Assembly (NCBI RefSeq): GCF_965638725.1
Contig: NC_134957.1
Coordinates: 18,624,101-18,688,100, forward strand
DNA length: 64,000 nt
Direction: 5' to 3'
Origin: Aptenodytes patagonicus
Taxonomy: Eukaryota; Chordata; Aves; Sphenisciformes; Spheniscidae
Both the position numbers and the translations under genes were made by a program. This document shows, in pieces, positions 36,601 through 49,049 of this stretch (its first letter is position 1; the number at the start of each line of letters is the position of its first letter). The notes under the pieces are model-generated. The model saw only the letters and a program-made list of their open reading frames with translations, was not told the origin of the DNA and ran no database searches.

Positions 36601-39600
36601 CCTAAAACCCCTCAGCTCCCCAGATCCAAGCCTTCTTAGGGTTCTTTTTTTTTTTTTTACCATGGGGGAAGAAGGGAGTTGTCAAAATTAAAAGGCACAG
36701 TTCTGATGAAGAGAAAAGAAACATTTATCAAAACAGTCATTAAACAAATATTTGGATGACAATACTGTCATCAGCTTGAACTGACATAGGTGGCCACTCT
36801 GCACTTCCAGCTCCAGGTACAGTAATTTGGTAAGTCCTGCTCAGGCTCAAACAACGCTTCCTTTTTCTAAGAAACTGCATAAGTTTGTAATGCCACCCCC
36901 CCCACCCCCCATCCCCCCCCGGGCACCCCCAAAAAGCCCTAACATATTTGGCCAGTCTTTGAGCCTCCTAAGGCACGTAATAAAGGCAGCAGTGTTCACG
37001 GTCAGGCTCATTCATCTTTTGCTTTTCCAATTAAAAAGTGGAGCCCTGACCTTTAAAAAGGAGAAGAGTCGAAGACTTCATGAATCCCTTGCGACTGACA
37101 CTGATTTTACAGGGCAAGCATAAAAGAGACAGGTAGTAGCATAAAACCTGACCTACAGAGATGGGTAACTGCGGCAGGCAGGCCCCTGTTGTTGGAGGGT
37201 TTGGCTAGAAAACTCTGCTTTCTTCTTTGTTTCTCCTGAAGTATTGCGTTATCTTCCTTGAATGCTGCTTTCCACTGTCCGAAGTCATGGTGTGCACATG
37301 GCATGCCTGCAAACCTTCAAAGAGAGAATGTTTTTTGGTGTGGCTGTGGCAAAGCACAAAGAACCCACTTTCATAAATATTTTAAGACCACAATTAAACT
37401 ATGCATGAAAGAGTAGAAAGGTTTTGATTTGCAACAGTGTCCCCTGGGGCTCTTGAAAACAGAGGTGCTGCCTGCAGATTTTGGCAAAGTTTTTTAATAC
37501 CAGATGCTCCCAAGATCTTCATTGTATGAATACCATTATTAAGTTGATAATATATACTTTAAGGATGTTTTTCATCATGTTTTGAACGTGTCAACAGAGG
37601 AGCACAATATTTTCCTGGAAATTTTTTAGGGTTGCATTGAAAATCAAGAAGATTTTTTCTGTTCCTGAAAACTGGGCTAGAGGAAATGCATATGCTTTAA
37701 AAAATGTACACGTTTTACCTGTAAACGTATGAGACGCTACATGCAGTATGCCAAGGTTTTAGTATCAAAACCTGATTGTTCCAGGGAGCTTTCTTTACTG
37801 GTCTGGTTTCCCCTTTGCTCAATACCCCGTTTGACGTTTTTAGCACCCTCAGAAATCCTCTGTGCACACCGCTCCTAATGAAGTCAATGGGGGACACAGG
37901 ACACAGTAACGGTGGCTAGTTTGAGAAGCAGCCTCTTAAACTGTGCCTGAAAAATGCATAAATAAAAAGCCTGAGAATGCCTGAGCGCCAAAAGCACCGC
38001 TTTCATTTACAGATATATGAGCACACATGCAGAAACAAGCAGCTCATGCCTGAATTGGCAAAGATAAAGCATTTGTAGTTTGGGTCTTAAAATTCATATA
38101 CTTGAAAATACTTGGAATTTTAGTAGCTGTTTCAGATCTTTAAGTAAGCTAAACATGACATACTTGTCAAACTGTATGTTCAGATTATTTGTTTGAAACC
38201 AGCCATTCATGTACTGTGCTGCATTCAATTTGTGAAGAATAATCAAAAGCTGGAATGCAGAGCTGTTTAGAGCTCTTGAAGCAACAGTAATGGCGTCAGG
38301 GATAGGCTGCAGTCCTATCAGATTTTACGTGTGCTATTTTTTCTGTCACCATAACCACAGTGCACAAGTTCAGGCAACGTGCCGAAACTTTCTGATGCGG
38401 CAGATGTATCAGCTGTACAGCGTGAAGGTGTAATACAGGATCATGAGCCAGCTTCAGCTTAGCATTTGTTTGGTTTCCCATGTAGTATTTTTGATAGAAA
38501 TGGCAGAATAATTGCATTTGTTATAACACTGCACATAAAAATCATCATCATTTAAAATGTAATTTGGAACAAAAGCTTCTCTCTGAGGAGGAGCCCCTCA
38601 ATTCAAGGTTGCCCTTGTAAATATCACACACTATTTTCAGCTTTGAAAAAAGTCTTCTGCAGCACAACGGTAAATTCTACGGAGGTGAGTATTTCAGCTC
38701 CCTGCTAATCAGAGTGAGCTTCGTCTTTGCTGAGAATAACTTGGCTAATGGCCTTCAGACATTCCAATGGCTTTTCTTGGAAAGATTTTAGAAAGGTAGA
38801 CAGCCTGAACGGTTGGTAACCGCTACGCTAACGAATCTGTAAGTGACAGAATGGGTACAATCGTTAGATAACAGAACCTAGATTACCTCTACCCTGGTTT
38901 TGTAGGCTTGAGTTTTGAGGATTTAGTTGAAGCAGTGATTTCAGGTTCAGGGATTTTATGGTCAGACCGTGCCTACCTTGCTCTGAGAGAAACAGGAAAT
39001 CTGAAAATGAGCTACACTGAATTACTCCCAATCAAACTGAGAAATTTTTCATAGAAATATGAAAAATTTAAAATTTACAGGGCTATTGACAGTGTTTTAT
39101 CTATTGCAGTTCTTGTGAGTTTTGCCTCAAAAGTGATGAAGAAATTTCACCGGATGATAACCTTATTTCATTTTTTGCCTTTGTGAGGTACTGTTCCGGA
39201 GGACATAGTATTCATGAAGCTTAGTTACTGGCCCACCATAAAGTAATTTCCTTCTATTTAGCATCTCAGATTTGAATAAATTCTCATTTTATTTCCAAAT
39301 TTGAAGAAATTCCTCTTTGAGACATTGCTTTTGGCTGGCATCACCTTGTACCAGACCAACATAAACCCTGCTCAGAAAGGCTACACACTTGCTCTTCAGG
39401 GAGATCAGCAGCATTTCTACTGACGGTTAGGAGTGTTCAAGTGGTGAAGATGCCGACAGTCTTCCACAGAAATCTGTGCATAAATTCAGAGACATTTCAC
39501 AAAATTTGACTTGCTCTTTCAAGCTTCTGTTAACTTCAGAAGAGAAAATCAAGATAATGCATTTGCTTTATAATGCTACAGGATTACAGCAAGCTAATAC

Positions 39601-42600
39601 TGGTTACTGATTCAGTATCATGGGTAAATTTTTGCCACAAGAAGTGTTGGTAGGGGAATCAGTGACAGAAGTGTAAACTCAAGTGGGTATGTATAGAGTG
39701 CTGCTATGAGTTAAGCAACAGTAACTCTGTTGGGCTTTTCAGATGCTGTAAACACTGATTTAAACTATTTTATTCACTCTTGCTGACATAGAGCTTGTAT
39801 CTTGCACATCATCTTAATGTGAATGCTATTTCTTCAGCTTGGGTTAGCTGATGGGTGGTAATTGCTAAGTTGCTGTACCTTGATTGTATGCCTGAGACCT
39901 AAATAAGGCAGGAACCAGGCTGCTTGTCAACCAGAAAATGCAAATTCCAGGACAGAGTGAGGAGCTGTAAGCTTAAATAGGATTTTCTCCTACATTAAAT
40001 AACAAGACTTTTTGGCCTTTCCATGATTAACAAACCAAGCAGAAATATAACAATTAAGAAGGAAAAAGAAAGAAAAAGAAAGAAGTTTAAGTGGATGGCT
40101 GGATCGACCGTTTCATCATTTTGGCAGCTGTCACTTCTGTCGCATGGGGGAGGCCGTGCAGCTCGGGTACCCTGGGCAGGAGAGACCTTGATGAGCACAC
40201 ATGTGGGACGTGCAGGCTCCCAGGCACTGCGGTGGATTCCCCTGACCTCACAAGTTTTGGCTCTGTGGTGGCCATCTCCCACCTCTGTAGCCTCTGTGGT
40301 GCCCATGCCATCGACCGTGTTCCCGGCCCAGGGTTGCCCACTGGGATGCTGCCTGAGGTTGGTCCCTCTGACCGGGCATTCAGGAGCTGATCTGCAACCT
40401 GCATCAAATACCTCCGGATAAGGCAGGAGCGGCTGCAACCTGACCTCTCATGCTCATTATGTTATCTGCTGTATGCCATTGACCCCCCACTCCAAAAGTA
40501 CTGAGTCCCCCATGAGCTCTCCTGTAGTACTCATCTCCATAGCATTAGTAGTACTCATCTCCATAGTATTAAGTGGTTTCTAAGCATTATCTCAGTTCGT
40601 GAGATGAAGAATTTGTTAACTCCGTTTCACACGAGAGAAACTGTGACACAGGAGGCTCAGGTCTGCAGTACCTATGTGAGGTATGTTCCCAATGGGAGAG
40701 GCATGGGAATGGATTTTGAGACTACCCAGTGTTATTCTGTACAGCCCGCTGACTTTGCTTGCATTGCTGAGGGCTGTTTCCTTGTTTCATTCATCTTCTG
40801 CTTCCAAACCACCCATCTTCTATTCCTGGCTTTTTCAACCCTCCAGCATTTTGTGCTGCTCCCAGTTCAAGCCCCCTCATACTTCACCTTCATATATCCC
40901 CTTCCTTACTCATTTGGTCTTACTCTCTCCCAGGGATTCAATTTTCATTGCTGTTTCCTTGCCCAGCTTACATAGACATGGGTCCCCTTTTCTTTCCTTC
41001 CACATCCACCCCACCCAGTCCCAATCTTCCTTTCCAAGACGCCCAATCTAAATTACCTTCTGTTTTTTTCCCCGCTAATCTGGGCCAGGCAACTTACATA
41101 GATCGCTCGTGGCTTGAGATTGTGGACACTGCTTAGCTGAGTGCCCATGGTACAGCCAGCCCAGGCACGGTGCAGCTACAACTGCTAACAGCCTTTAGAG
41201 AGCGCCTCTCTTGCAGCCTAGACAGCCACCACTATTTTCCCTCAGAGACTGCAAGAGATACACCTTCTTTCAAACAAATTTTACGTCTTACTCTAAACTG
41301 GAAAAAAACCCCAACAATTGGAAGATTTTTTTTAAAGTGGGAAATGCATTGTTTTGCCTAATATGTCCCCTTTTCTGGCACTTTTGCATTCTCCATCCCT
41401 TAATAAGTTTGAGGCAAACACCTAAGAAACAAAATCTCAGTCTGAAAGGCTGAAATGTGGCAAAGTTATAAGAAATTGAGTACGGGAAGTATATAATGCT
41501 CAGGACCACTGTTTTTAGGCCACACCACTGTCTGGTTCTTAAGCAATATTGTAAAGTGAAATTCCATGGTAAGGTCAGGATGCAAATATACCAGGTAAGA
41601 AAAGCTGATTGATATAGTGCAAAGACATCAGAAGAGAAAGCTGTGTAAAGAGGAAGAAATTGATGTCATTTATTGCTGACATGGCTTTCCCCTGTCTCTC
41701 TGTCTTTCTCCCTTTATATTTGTTCCATTTTGGACCCAGAAATGAATACAAATTAGTTTAATAAAATTTCCCAACTGAGATACAAAACATTTTTGGAAAT
41801 GATTTTAAAGTATACCATGCAGCTGAAATGTCATGGTTAATTTTAATCTGCAGCATGCGGCTAATGTCCTCTGGCTATTTCAATGGTGCAGAAGATTGTA
41901 ATTATTCACCTGTTAAAGCAAATGAGGCTTTAACAAGTCTGATCACAGTTGAAAAGGAAGAGTGGAGAGGACAGGTAGACAGATGCTGTCTCAGTATGTC
42001 ATCTGTGAATGATGCCTAGCTATAAAGAAAAAAGCCTATAATATAAAGTGGACTGTTTCCTGTAATAGCAACTTTTTCTAGATTTTCCTTTGACAAAGTT
42101 TTCCCAGCAATGGTATTGCAACAGAGACAGTGCTAGTGCAGTTCCCAGCTGGTATAACACATCCTTTGTTACGGAGATGAAAAAATAAGTGAGATGACAT
42201 AAAAATATCATCAGTGGTGACCAAACCACTCTTTCATAAGTGCTATCCACGATTGTCCTTACAGCAATAGCTGCTTTCTGCTTCCCCTCATCAGCATTTT
42301 GGCATTTTTTGCCTTTGATCAAAAATTTATAGGGCCTCATTCATCAAGCTGTTAATTCACAATTGCTCCTGTCCCTTGAGCTTCACTGGCATGAAAGAGG
42401 AGCTTTGCAATTGTGAGTGAGGCTTGTGGCCGCCCTCGGGCCAGATGAAGGGATGAGGGAGCCCTTCGTTGGGTCTTTGCCTGGGTGTCAAGAGCTGGTC
42501 CTCCTCCAAGGTATGCTGGTACGCCAGTGTCACTGTAAGAGTGCTCGCTGCAATCCTTCTCTCAGTGACATGTGTCCATCTCCTGTTGATTTTGTCCAGG

Positions 42601-45600
42601 AGAGAGAGGAGTTCGGGTCACTGAGAGGTGGACTTGGCCTGCATCTCAGCAGGTAATGGCTTCAAAGCATAAGCTGTGTGAGAGGCCCCAAGTGACTAGC
42701 ACCGTGCCCAGGCCACATGGTGTTTGGGTTTTGGCTTTAGCTACGTGGCCACACCACTTATAGGAACGTTGTGTCACACTAGGAGCTTTTTTCTGACATG
42801 AATTGAGTAAAATGTAGAGAACTGAGCTGTCCCCTCATGGTGGCTGGGGAATTTCTCATCTCCTGAGACCTAAGCTCCAGTAAATGCACTTTTCCACCTG
42901 CTTTTGCCTGGTGTTATGTGTTTTGCTCTTTGGAAGGTAATATGTTCTATACAATCTCAATTTTAATTTTTGTATTTAATTTTTGTTTTGAGAAAAACAC
43001 CTTGATCTTCCTTCAGTCCACACTGATCTCAGTTAAGGTTGGGTAGTTTAAATCATAAACACTTTTCTAACGGGAGGCTGTGCCCACGTAGCAGTAAACA
43101 GAACTTGGCTCATCAAAATCATGTCACTCACACGTGGAAGGTAAAAAGCACTTTGAAGTGGTAATGAAGTAAGTTCCTGCTGCTTAACAGAAAGTTTTGA
43201 TAAGATCATATTCGCTGGGAGAGTACTTAGCAGAAGAGCTGTAATTCATTTTGTGGAAACAAAGATCCCAATGGAAAGTAGATGGGAAGTTCTAGCTGTT
43301 CACCTTCTTAACAAAATGCGTCCTCCTTCCTTTGTGCATTTCCTTTGAAGAGGCAGGTGTGGTGGTCCTGGGCCATCTCCATTCTACACAGTGGCTGTGT
43401 TCGCTGATGGCTTCAGAGCCAACAACAGATGACAATGTGTTTTTGTGCTTAAGCACAGTGAACCCCTTCGGGCCTTTCAGTCTTTTCTCCTGTGGGAAAA
43501 AAATGTACATTTGCCAGGTGAGTGGAGCGCTCTCACTTGTCCCTTGCGAGGCTGTGATAGCAATGTCATACTCCTCCCATTCTCCACGCTGTGCTCAAAG
43601 CGTCCATGTTCCCAAATTCTTGTTCCTTTTTCTGTATCTTGTGGGGTTTTAATCTGAGCTATCCTTTGTGCTTTCTCTGGGCTCGGTTGAAATATTTTAC
43701 AGTGGGATTTTTTTGAAAAATGCAGGATAGGTGTCTATCTTATAGCTCACCTTGCTTTGGCCCTGAATATTACTTTATCTGACCTCTATTTTTCAATTTG
43801 TCCAGCTTAGTAAACGCTTCTGGCAGAGTGCTGAAAGCAGTCAGACATTTCAGAGTCAGGGCAGCACCGCAGCCCCTCAACCACTTCAAGTTCATGCAAT
43901 CTCTTAGGTAGAGAAAATGATGAAAGAAACAACAGACGGTAGCTTTCAGACAGCTGAGCCGTTTGTGGAAAAATCAGATTTTAAAGAGACTGAAGCAGTC
44001 GGAATGCTTTGGGACAACCCAGAACAAGCATGGGTAATATGCACAGCGTATTATTAAAAACAGGAGGCAAGAGAGTGAGTTTTAGGTTTTTACATAGTGA
44101 TTCTGTTGGTTTTGAGGCTTGGAAAAAATTCACTGTGGAGATGGTCAAATACCCACTTCAAAGAGAGGGCACAAAATGCCAGGACCTTTCTGGTGTTTCC
44201 CAGTACACTATGGCCTGCAAAATCCTAGTTTCAGTAACCGTATATTGGCTGGTGTGCTACATACATAGGTGCAGGAAAGCCCCTTGTGATTTCTAAAAAG
44301 AAAAGATTAATGTGAACATCAGCTACTCATGAAAAGCTGACAATACAGGCACAGGTCTCAGAGGTTTTAAGAAAGGATGTGATGGTACGAGATTGTCTAG
44401 GGGCCCTGATGGGAGACATTGGATTCCCTGAACATGAACATATCTAGTGACTTAGAGGCAAGTGCTTTTAAGCAACTGGGCTTGAGCTGTGGCCTCAAAC
44501 ACCAGTGACCACAGTGCCATGGCATGGACAGGAGAACAGTGTTGTCCTTCCCTCCTCCCACAGCCACAGCAGGTTGCTCACACCTCTTCCCAAGGGCGCT
44601 TTCTGGGCCCGTCCAAATCCCCAACGGACTACAGCAGTTGAGCTTGCTGGGGGAAGAAGTGGTGTAGCGGCAGCTGTTTTCCTCCTTAGATTTCCATGAA
44701 GTGAGCATGGCCAGCCACTTTCCATGTCCCTCTGGTGCCAGGTGGAAAGTCATGTCTCTGGAGAAAACGTTCCCTAGGTTAACAGGAAGAGGTGGATGAA
44801 GTTGCGGTGGGATCGTGGGGCTGCGTCAGGCATATTCCCATACACAAGGAGGAAGGCGGTGTCTCAGCTGCTGCACAGGGAGTTTGTCCCTGCAGCAGCC
44901 CCGGCGGGAGGGAACGGCTTTGTGTCTTCCGCCTCCATATTTAATCACAGTGGGAGTCGAGTCATGGGGGGAGAGCTCACAAATCACGACAGGCATATTT
45001 GCTCCCACTTTGTGGGGTCGTAGCAGTGTGACAACTGTTAACAACTTCCTACTTGAGTAAATTATATCAGACACCGCTTTGCAAAGGTTGCTGTAATGAC
45101 TTTTTAACAAGAATTTATCCAGGAGCCATGACACGGAGCGTAAGTAATTGCAATCATATGGTATCTGTGTCATTGATGGTTTCTGCTATTTTGCAGTAAG
45201 TACTATAATACCATGTATAATTGGAAAGAAATATAGTATTTTTTTGCTTTCTTAAGAATAAGAATTGATGCTGAAATACGGAATGGTCCCTAAAATCCTG
45301 CTGTGTATTAATGTAAATCTGTGTAGTATGAAATACAATCTTTCTTAGCTGATACCATCTAAACTAATGTTGCACCCACGGAACTACTATCAATTGTCTC
45401 TGCTTCTGAGTTAAATTTTTGGATATCGGTGTAATAATCTACCATGTAAATCATTCACTGTGTTGGGTTCGTAAGAGAAGCAAGACTGACTCTGGACATG
45501 AGTATGTCTTGTGTTATTAGTGTATGACTCCTTATTCTCGAAAGACTCAGATTTAAAAAGAAGGAAGATTCCACACTCTTATAAGTCTCCTTTATCAGTA

Positions 45601-48600
45601 TTTGAGAATTAGGAATGTACGGGCAAGGCAAAGAGTAATTTACCTCACTTTTGTGGGTCTAGCTTTCCAAATAAATTACACTCATGCTATTGCTGCTGGG
45701 AACATCTGCATTTAAATCAGTCACAATACAGTAATGCTATCTGCCAATAATACACCTTCTCTTTTTCCAGGGAAAGTCTGTCTGGTGTGTGTCAGTAAAA
45801 GGAGGTCACTGAAGAAAAAAAAAAAAAAAATGCTGAGGCAGGAATGAAAGCAACATCACTTAACCTAGAATAACTGAATATTGCTAAACTAGCTCTGAGC
45901 CAGGCCAATCCCTCTCATCCAAAAAGAACCCAGCAGGTTGAACACTGCTTCTGACCTGCGTCTCAGTTTTTTTATCTACCTAAGCCTTTATGGGTGAATT
46001 TATTTTTAAGGAAAGGTTAGCAGATGGATGGACTCCCACATAACAGAGTGTACCTCTTGTGAAACCTGACAGTAGACATGAGTAATAAATAGCTGTTGAT
46101 TTTTTTTTTTTCACAGGCATCAGGGTTACGTTTATACCTACAGAGTGTCCAAGACAGAAACTGGGTCCTGGAGTGCTGAGGTGTGTACTTCTTTCTCTTC
46201 TGAAAATTTCTACATCCTGTTTGATGTTCGTATTGATTTAATGAAATATATTCAAATTATTCATGTTTCTGCATAGTCTGATGTTCATCGAAGGTAATCG
46301 ATCTTGAGTGCGTCCATCACTAAGATGTCTTGGTGCCACTTCTGACAGTCTCGAACTCATAAATTAATTCCCTGTTACATTTCAGCTGTTGCATAATGCA
46401 ATAGTGCATTCGTTTGCATCATTTTAAATGGCAAAAATATTGTTTTTTTATAATTTAACAAGCACAGTCAGTTCCCTTCTATCCCATGTACCATTAATGT
46501 CAGAATATTTAAGGAAATTATTTTCAATCATCTACAGTGTTTTAAAGTTAATTTCTCGCCAGATTAATTCACCATTGGTGCAAAACATACATATGTAGGG
46601 TAGCCAAAACTTGATACAAAGTATATTCACCCATCTGATAAGAAACTGGTAATTCAAGTGTAGAATAACATCGTTTGCAATACAGACAACTATTTGGGTT
46701 GATGGAATCAGGATGCTAACCTGTATTTCTTTTATGAAGGTCTTGTTCTTTGGAGGTACTCTGTGTATTAATTCATATTTAGCTTTCTGTTTGCGTGTGT
46801 TAATGAACACTGATTACAAACATTAAATAATTTCTAGACAGGCGTAATTCCTTGGCCATTATTATAATAGAAGTGGTTGCAGTGCTCTGGAAGATAAGAC
46901 TGATTCCTGGGGTTGCTCAGAAGCAGATCAGGGAGTAAAAGTGACTCACATTACTGCAGAGTAAATAATTATCCGTGTCACCCTTGGGAATGGTACCCAG
47001 GAAGAATTTGCTCATTTGTTCCTGTAAGGCATCCCGCAGATTTGCACTGCCCAAGGACGAGGGTTTTTGGGGCGGGTGGGGGTGGTAATGCACCCGGCGT
47101 GCCAGGGTGAGACTGGTGTCTCAGGAAGGATGCCAGGACCCCCGGGGACCTCCACCTGTGGGGGATAATTCCCTGAGTGAGGCTGCAGCCTGCTTTGGCC
47201 CAGGTAACATCAGCATCTGCAGTGAGGTTTTTCTGGTGTTATATAGGCCTGCTACAGCTCCTCCCCCATGACCTCCGCTGGCTTCCTACATATGGGTCTT
47301 GGGCTTTCCCTCGCTGTATTTTAGGCAAAGCTTATCTGTGTTCCACAGCGTAGGTGTCCTGAAGGCCCAGGACTCTCAATACCTCCTCTGCAGGGAAAGA
47401 TGCTGGTTACAGACCCACGATACCAACCCTTCCTTTAAGCAGGCAGAAACCTTTAAGTAAGTGTTGCTAAGACCATGCTGGCCTCAACTGTTAGAAACAG
47501 CAGCCTAAATCCAACTTATCAAGGCCAAAACAGGCTGCAGCTGCAGCTGGTGCTTTCTTATCTCTGCTTCCTTCCCTGTGGCTGGTTAGTGTCTGAGCAA
47601 GCTCAAGTTGCGCCCATCTTTCAAGGATGAGGCAGGGAAATTAAAATAGTGCTGGTAAAATCCCAGCCGGTGCGAAGCCTCCAGCTGGTGCCAGTGAGGC
47701 GGGATTTAGCCCACGACTGCTGGGTGAGAGCAGCGTCCCTCGGGTGGGACTACGCCGGCAGGACCTATGCTTGTCCTCCCATGACTTTGGTGGGGAGGAG
47801 TTATTACAAGAACAGCCTGAAGGATTTAACAGAAACATTGGATTTTTGATTAAAAGCAGACACAGTTTCATTTCACAGTGCTTGAAAAGATGCTAACGTA
47901 GAAAGAGAGATAGAAAAGCTCCCACTTTTAATAAATAGGTAACATTTTGCTGCTGCCTTTGTACAAGAGAGAGACAGGAATACTCAATGAACACATTGAA
48001 TGCTCAGAGAAAGGCTTGCAAAGAGGCTGTGTCCGAGCCTGAATTTCGTGGTGTAAGGACTCCCCCTCCCCAGTAAGTGCCAGGTAGCTCTCTAGATTGT
48101 CTTACTGGTATTGCCAGGCTGGAAGTATCTTACCGATAAACCCCAGGCTGGAGGTTAAATCACTGGCTGCAATAAATCAGGGTCAGAAATAGCAAAAGGT
48201 CACTTGGGAATTTGCCTAATAAGCACACCAGGCTCTGGGTTTCTCTTGTAGTGATTAAGAAATCGTCACTCTTCCAGGCTTATATCACCACACTGCTGAA
48301 AACTGCTCTTAGTGCAGGGAGGCCACGATTCCCCGGGGGAAGGAGGAGGGCAGTACGGCTCATTGACTCTTTTTAAGTTGGCACATCACGGGGTCCAAGT
48401 GAAGGACTGGCTCCTTCCCTGGGGGTGTGTGTGCATTTCTGAGGACAAGGCTTCTGTGCCAGCACCCCCAGCCCGGCACAGACGCTCGGCACCCAGAATC
48501 CCCTCTCACCTCTCACCCTTTGGTTTCACAGACAGCACCCGGAGTCCACCGGAGGCTCTTTCGGAAAGTGCACAACCTCATTTCGGCCTTCCAGAAACCT

Positions 48601-49049
48601 GATCAAGGCATCGTAACGCCCCTGCAGCACCCAGTCATCAACAACGCAAAAGCCAAATACCCTCCAGGTACTCATGGGGTGGAGGGAGCCTCGGCTGCAG
48701 CTAAGCAGAGCCCTCCACGGCGGCGGGGATGGAGGTCTTAGACTTATTTGCATCTTTGACCTGAACTAGCCAGCAGGGTGGCATTGCCAAAAATATGCCC
48801 TAACTTTGCTACCGTGTGATCAAAATGCTGGCACTCAGGTGCTCATTAGGGAGGAGAAAATGGATTTTGAATATGTATTCCTGAGTGCCATACCGGCGGT
48901 GGCTACCTGCCCTCCCCAGCCCCCTCGCTCTCGTAGGTACGAGCCTTCTGATCTGTCCATTTTCTTGCAGCGTTCATCGTTTCGTATCTTTGTGATTATT
49001 TTTCTTAGGGAGAAATGAAGGCCATGACTTCCACCTGCAGCCATCATGA
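33554..49049 (+). CDS. SH2D1A: SH2D1A / SAP, SLAM-associated adaptor (4 coding exons, complete)
   Basis: SAP is a single-SH2 adaptor in the cytosol of T, NK and NKT cells. It binds tyrosine motifs in SLAM-family receptor tails, recruits the kinase FYN and displaces phosphatases. Exons 33554-33690, 46117-46180, 48532-48667 and 49009-49049 total 378 bp and join into 125 residues, against 128 in human. All borders are GT/AG, and the first two exon sizes (137 and 64 bp) equal those I know for human. The SH2 domain spans about residues 6-102. It has the phosphotyrosine-binding Arg32 in [10 protein letters not shown], Cys42, Thr53, and Arg78, the residue that contacts the FYN SH3 domain. The tail past residue 103 is short and divergent, as in mammals. 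TENM1 lies downstream in convergent orientation, as in human. Confidence 0.96.
34775..34860 (-). repeat. Possible ancient MIR-type SINE remnant
   Basis: The stretch GAGCATTATTATTCCCCTGT, then a GACCAGTAAATGGAGGCATG-like block, follows the order of the MIR 3' half in reverse complement (ATTATTATCCCC, then GAGGAAACTGAGGC). Similarity is partial and judged by eye. Confidence 0.4.
36893..36930 (-). repeat. C-rich tract with - strand G-quadruplex potential
   Basis: Four C runs of 8, 6, 8 and 5 bases are separated by loops of one to four bases plus a GGGCA step. The - strand therefore has four or more G runs with short loops. It lies deep in SH2D1A intron 1, whose transcript carries the C strand. 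This is structure-prone low-complexity DNA with no evidence of a gene. Confidence 0.7.
40524..40571. repeat. 24 bp tandem duplication (2 copies, 1 mismatch)
   Basis: The unit beginning GTAGTACTCATCTCCATAGC at 40524-40547 is repeated at 40548-40571 with one C/T difference. It lies just before a MIR-like remnant. Confidence 0.9.
40580..40665 (-). repeat. Possible ancient MIR-type SINE remnant
   Basis: GCATTATCTCA, then AACTCCGTTTCACACGAGAG and AAACTGTGACACAGGAGG, match the order of MIR in reverse complement (ATTATCTCATTT, CCCCATTTTACAGATGAGG, AAACTGAGGCACAGAGAGG). The match is partial and judged by eye. Confidence 0.45.
46117..46180 (+). CDS. SH2D1A: SH2D1A coding exon 2
   Basis: This 64 bp exon completes codon 46 and encodes residues 47-67 ([20 protein letters not shown] and Glu67). 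It carries Thr53 in YTYRV and the central SH2 strands. The acceptor is a T run plus TCACAG, and the donor is GAG|GTGTGT. Its size equals that of the mammalian exon. Confidence 0.96.
46181..48531. other. SH2D1A: SH2D1A intron 2 (2.35 kb)
   Basis: A phase-0 intron with GTGTGT and TTCACAG borders. GC-richer patches occur at 47030-47170 and 47660-47770. No other feature was supported. Confidence 0.85.
48532..48667 (+). CDS. SH2D1A: SH2D1A coding exon 3
   Basis: This 136 bp exon encodes residues 68-112 and the first base of codon 113. It holds [12 protein letters not shown], with Arg78 that contacts the FYN SH3 domain, and [13 protein letters not shown], the end of the SH2 fold. The donor is CCAG|GTACTC in the same phase as in human. 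If the intron were retained, translation would continue for about 24 codons to a stop at 48739-48741. Confidence 0.95.
48668..49008. other. SH2D1A: SH2D1A intron 3 (341 bp)
   Basis: A short phase-1 intron ending in a pyrimidine tract and TTTCTTAG. A second possible acceptor, TTTCTTGCAG, lies 38 bases upstream at 48961-48970. Confidence 0.75.
49009..49049 (+). CDS. SH2D1A: SH2D1A coding exon 4 (last 41 coding bases)
   Basis: After the acceptor TTTCTTAG the phase-1 join gives [13 protein letters not shown] and a TGA at 49047-49049. The tail aligns with the human SAP C-terminus at the Glu, Asp and Leu positions with similar spacing, and intron phase and tail length agree. The exon is too short to show in an ORF scan. 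The alternative acceptor at 48970 would give a tail with no similarity. Confidence 0.82.

Larger units (their letters stand above)
33691..46116. other. SH2D1A: SH2D1A intron 1 (12.4 kb)
   Basis: The intron starts GTGAGT and ends in a long T run followed by TCACAG. It contains MIR-like remnants near 34775-34860 and 40580-40665, a C-rich tract at 36893-36930, a 24 bp tandem duplication at 40524-40571 and a poly-A run near 45814-45830. No nested gene was found. The 147-codon and 132-codon ORFs near 40.0-40.4 kb lie on opposite strands of the same GC-rich patch and look like chance. Confidence 0.85.

Noticed and set aside
36827..37123. Proline-rich + strand ORF in SH2D1A intron 1
   Set aside because: The proline run is only the translation of the C-rich tract at 36893-36930, and nothing supports an exon.
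39995..40438. 147-codon - strand and 132-codon + strand ORFs facing each other
   Set aside because: Both strands open over the same GC-rich patch inside an intron, with no known domain.
48971..49008. Upstream acceptor (TTTCTTGCAG) for SH2D1A exon 4
   Set aside because: It joins in frame but gives a hydrophobic tail unlike any SAP C-terminus. The acceptor at 49008 gives a tail aligning with the mammalian one.
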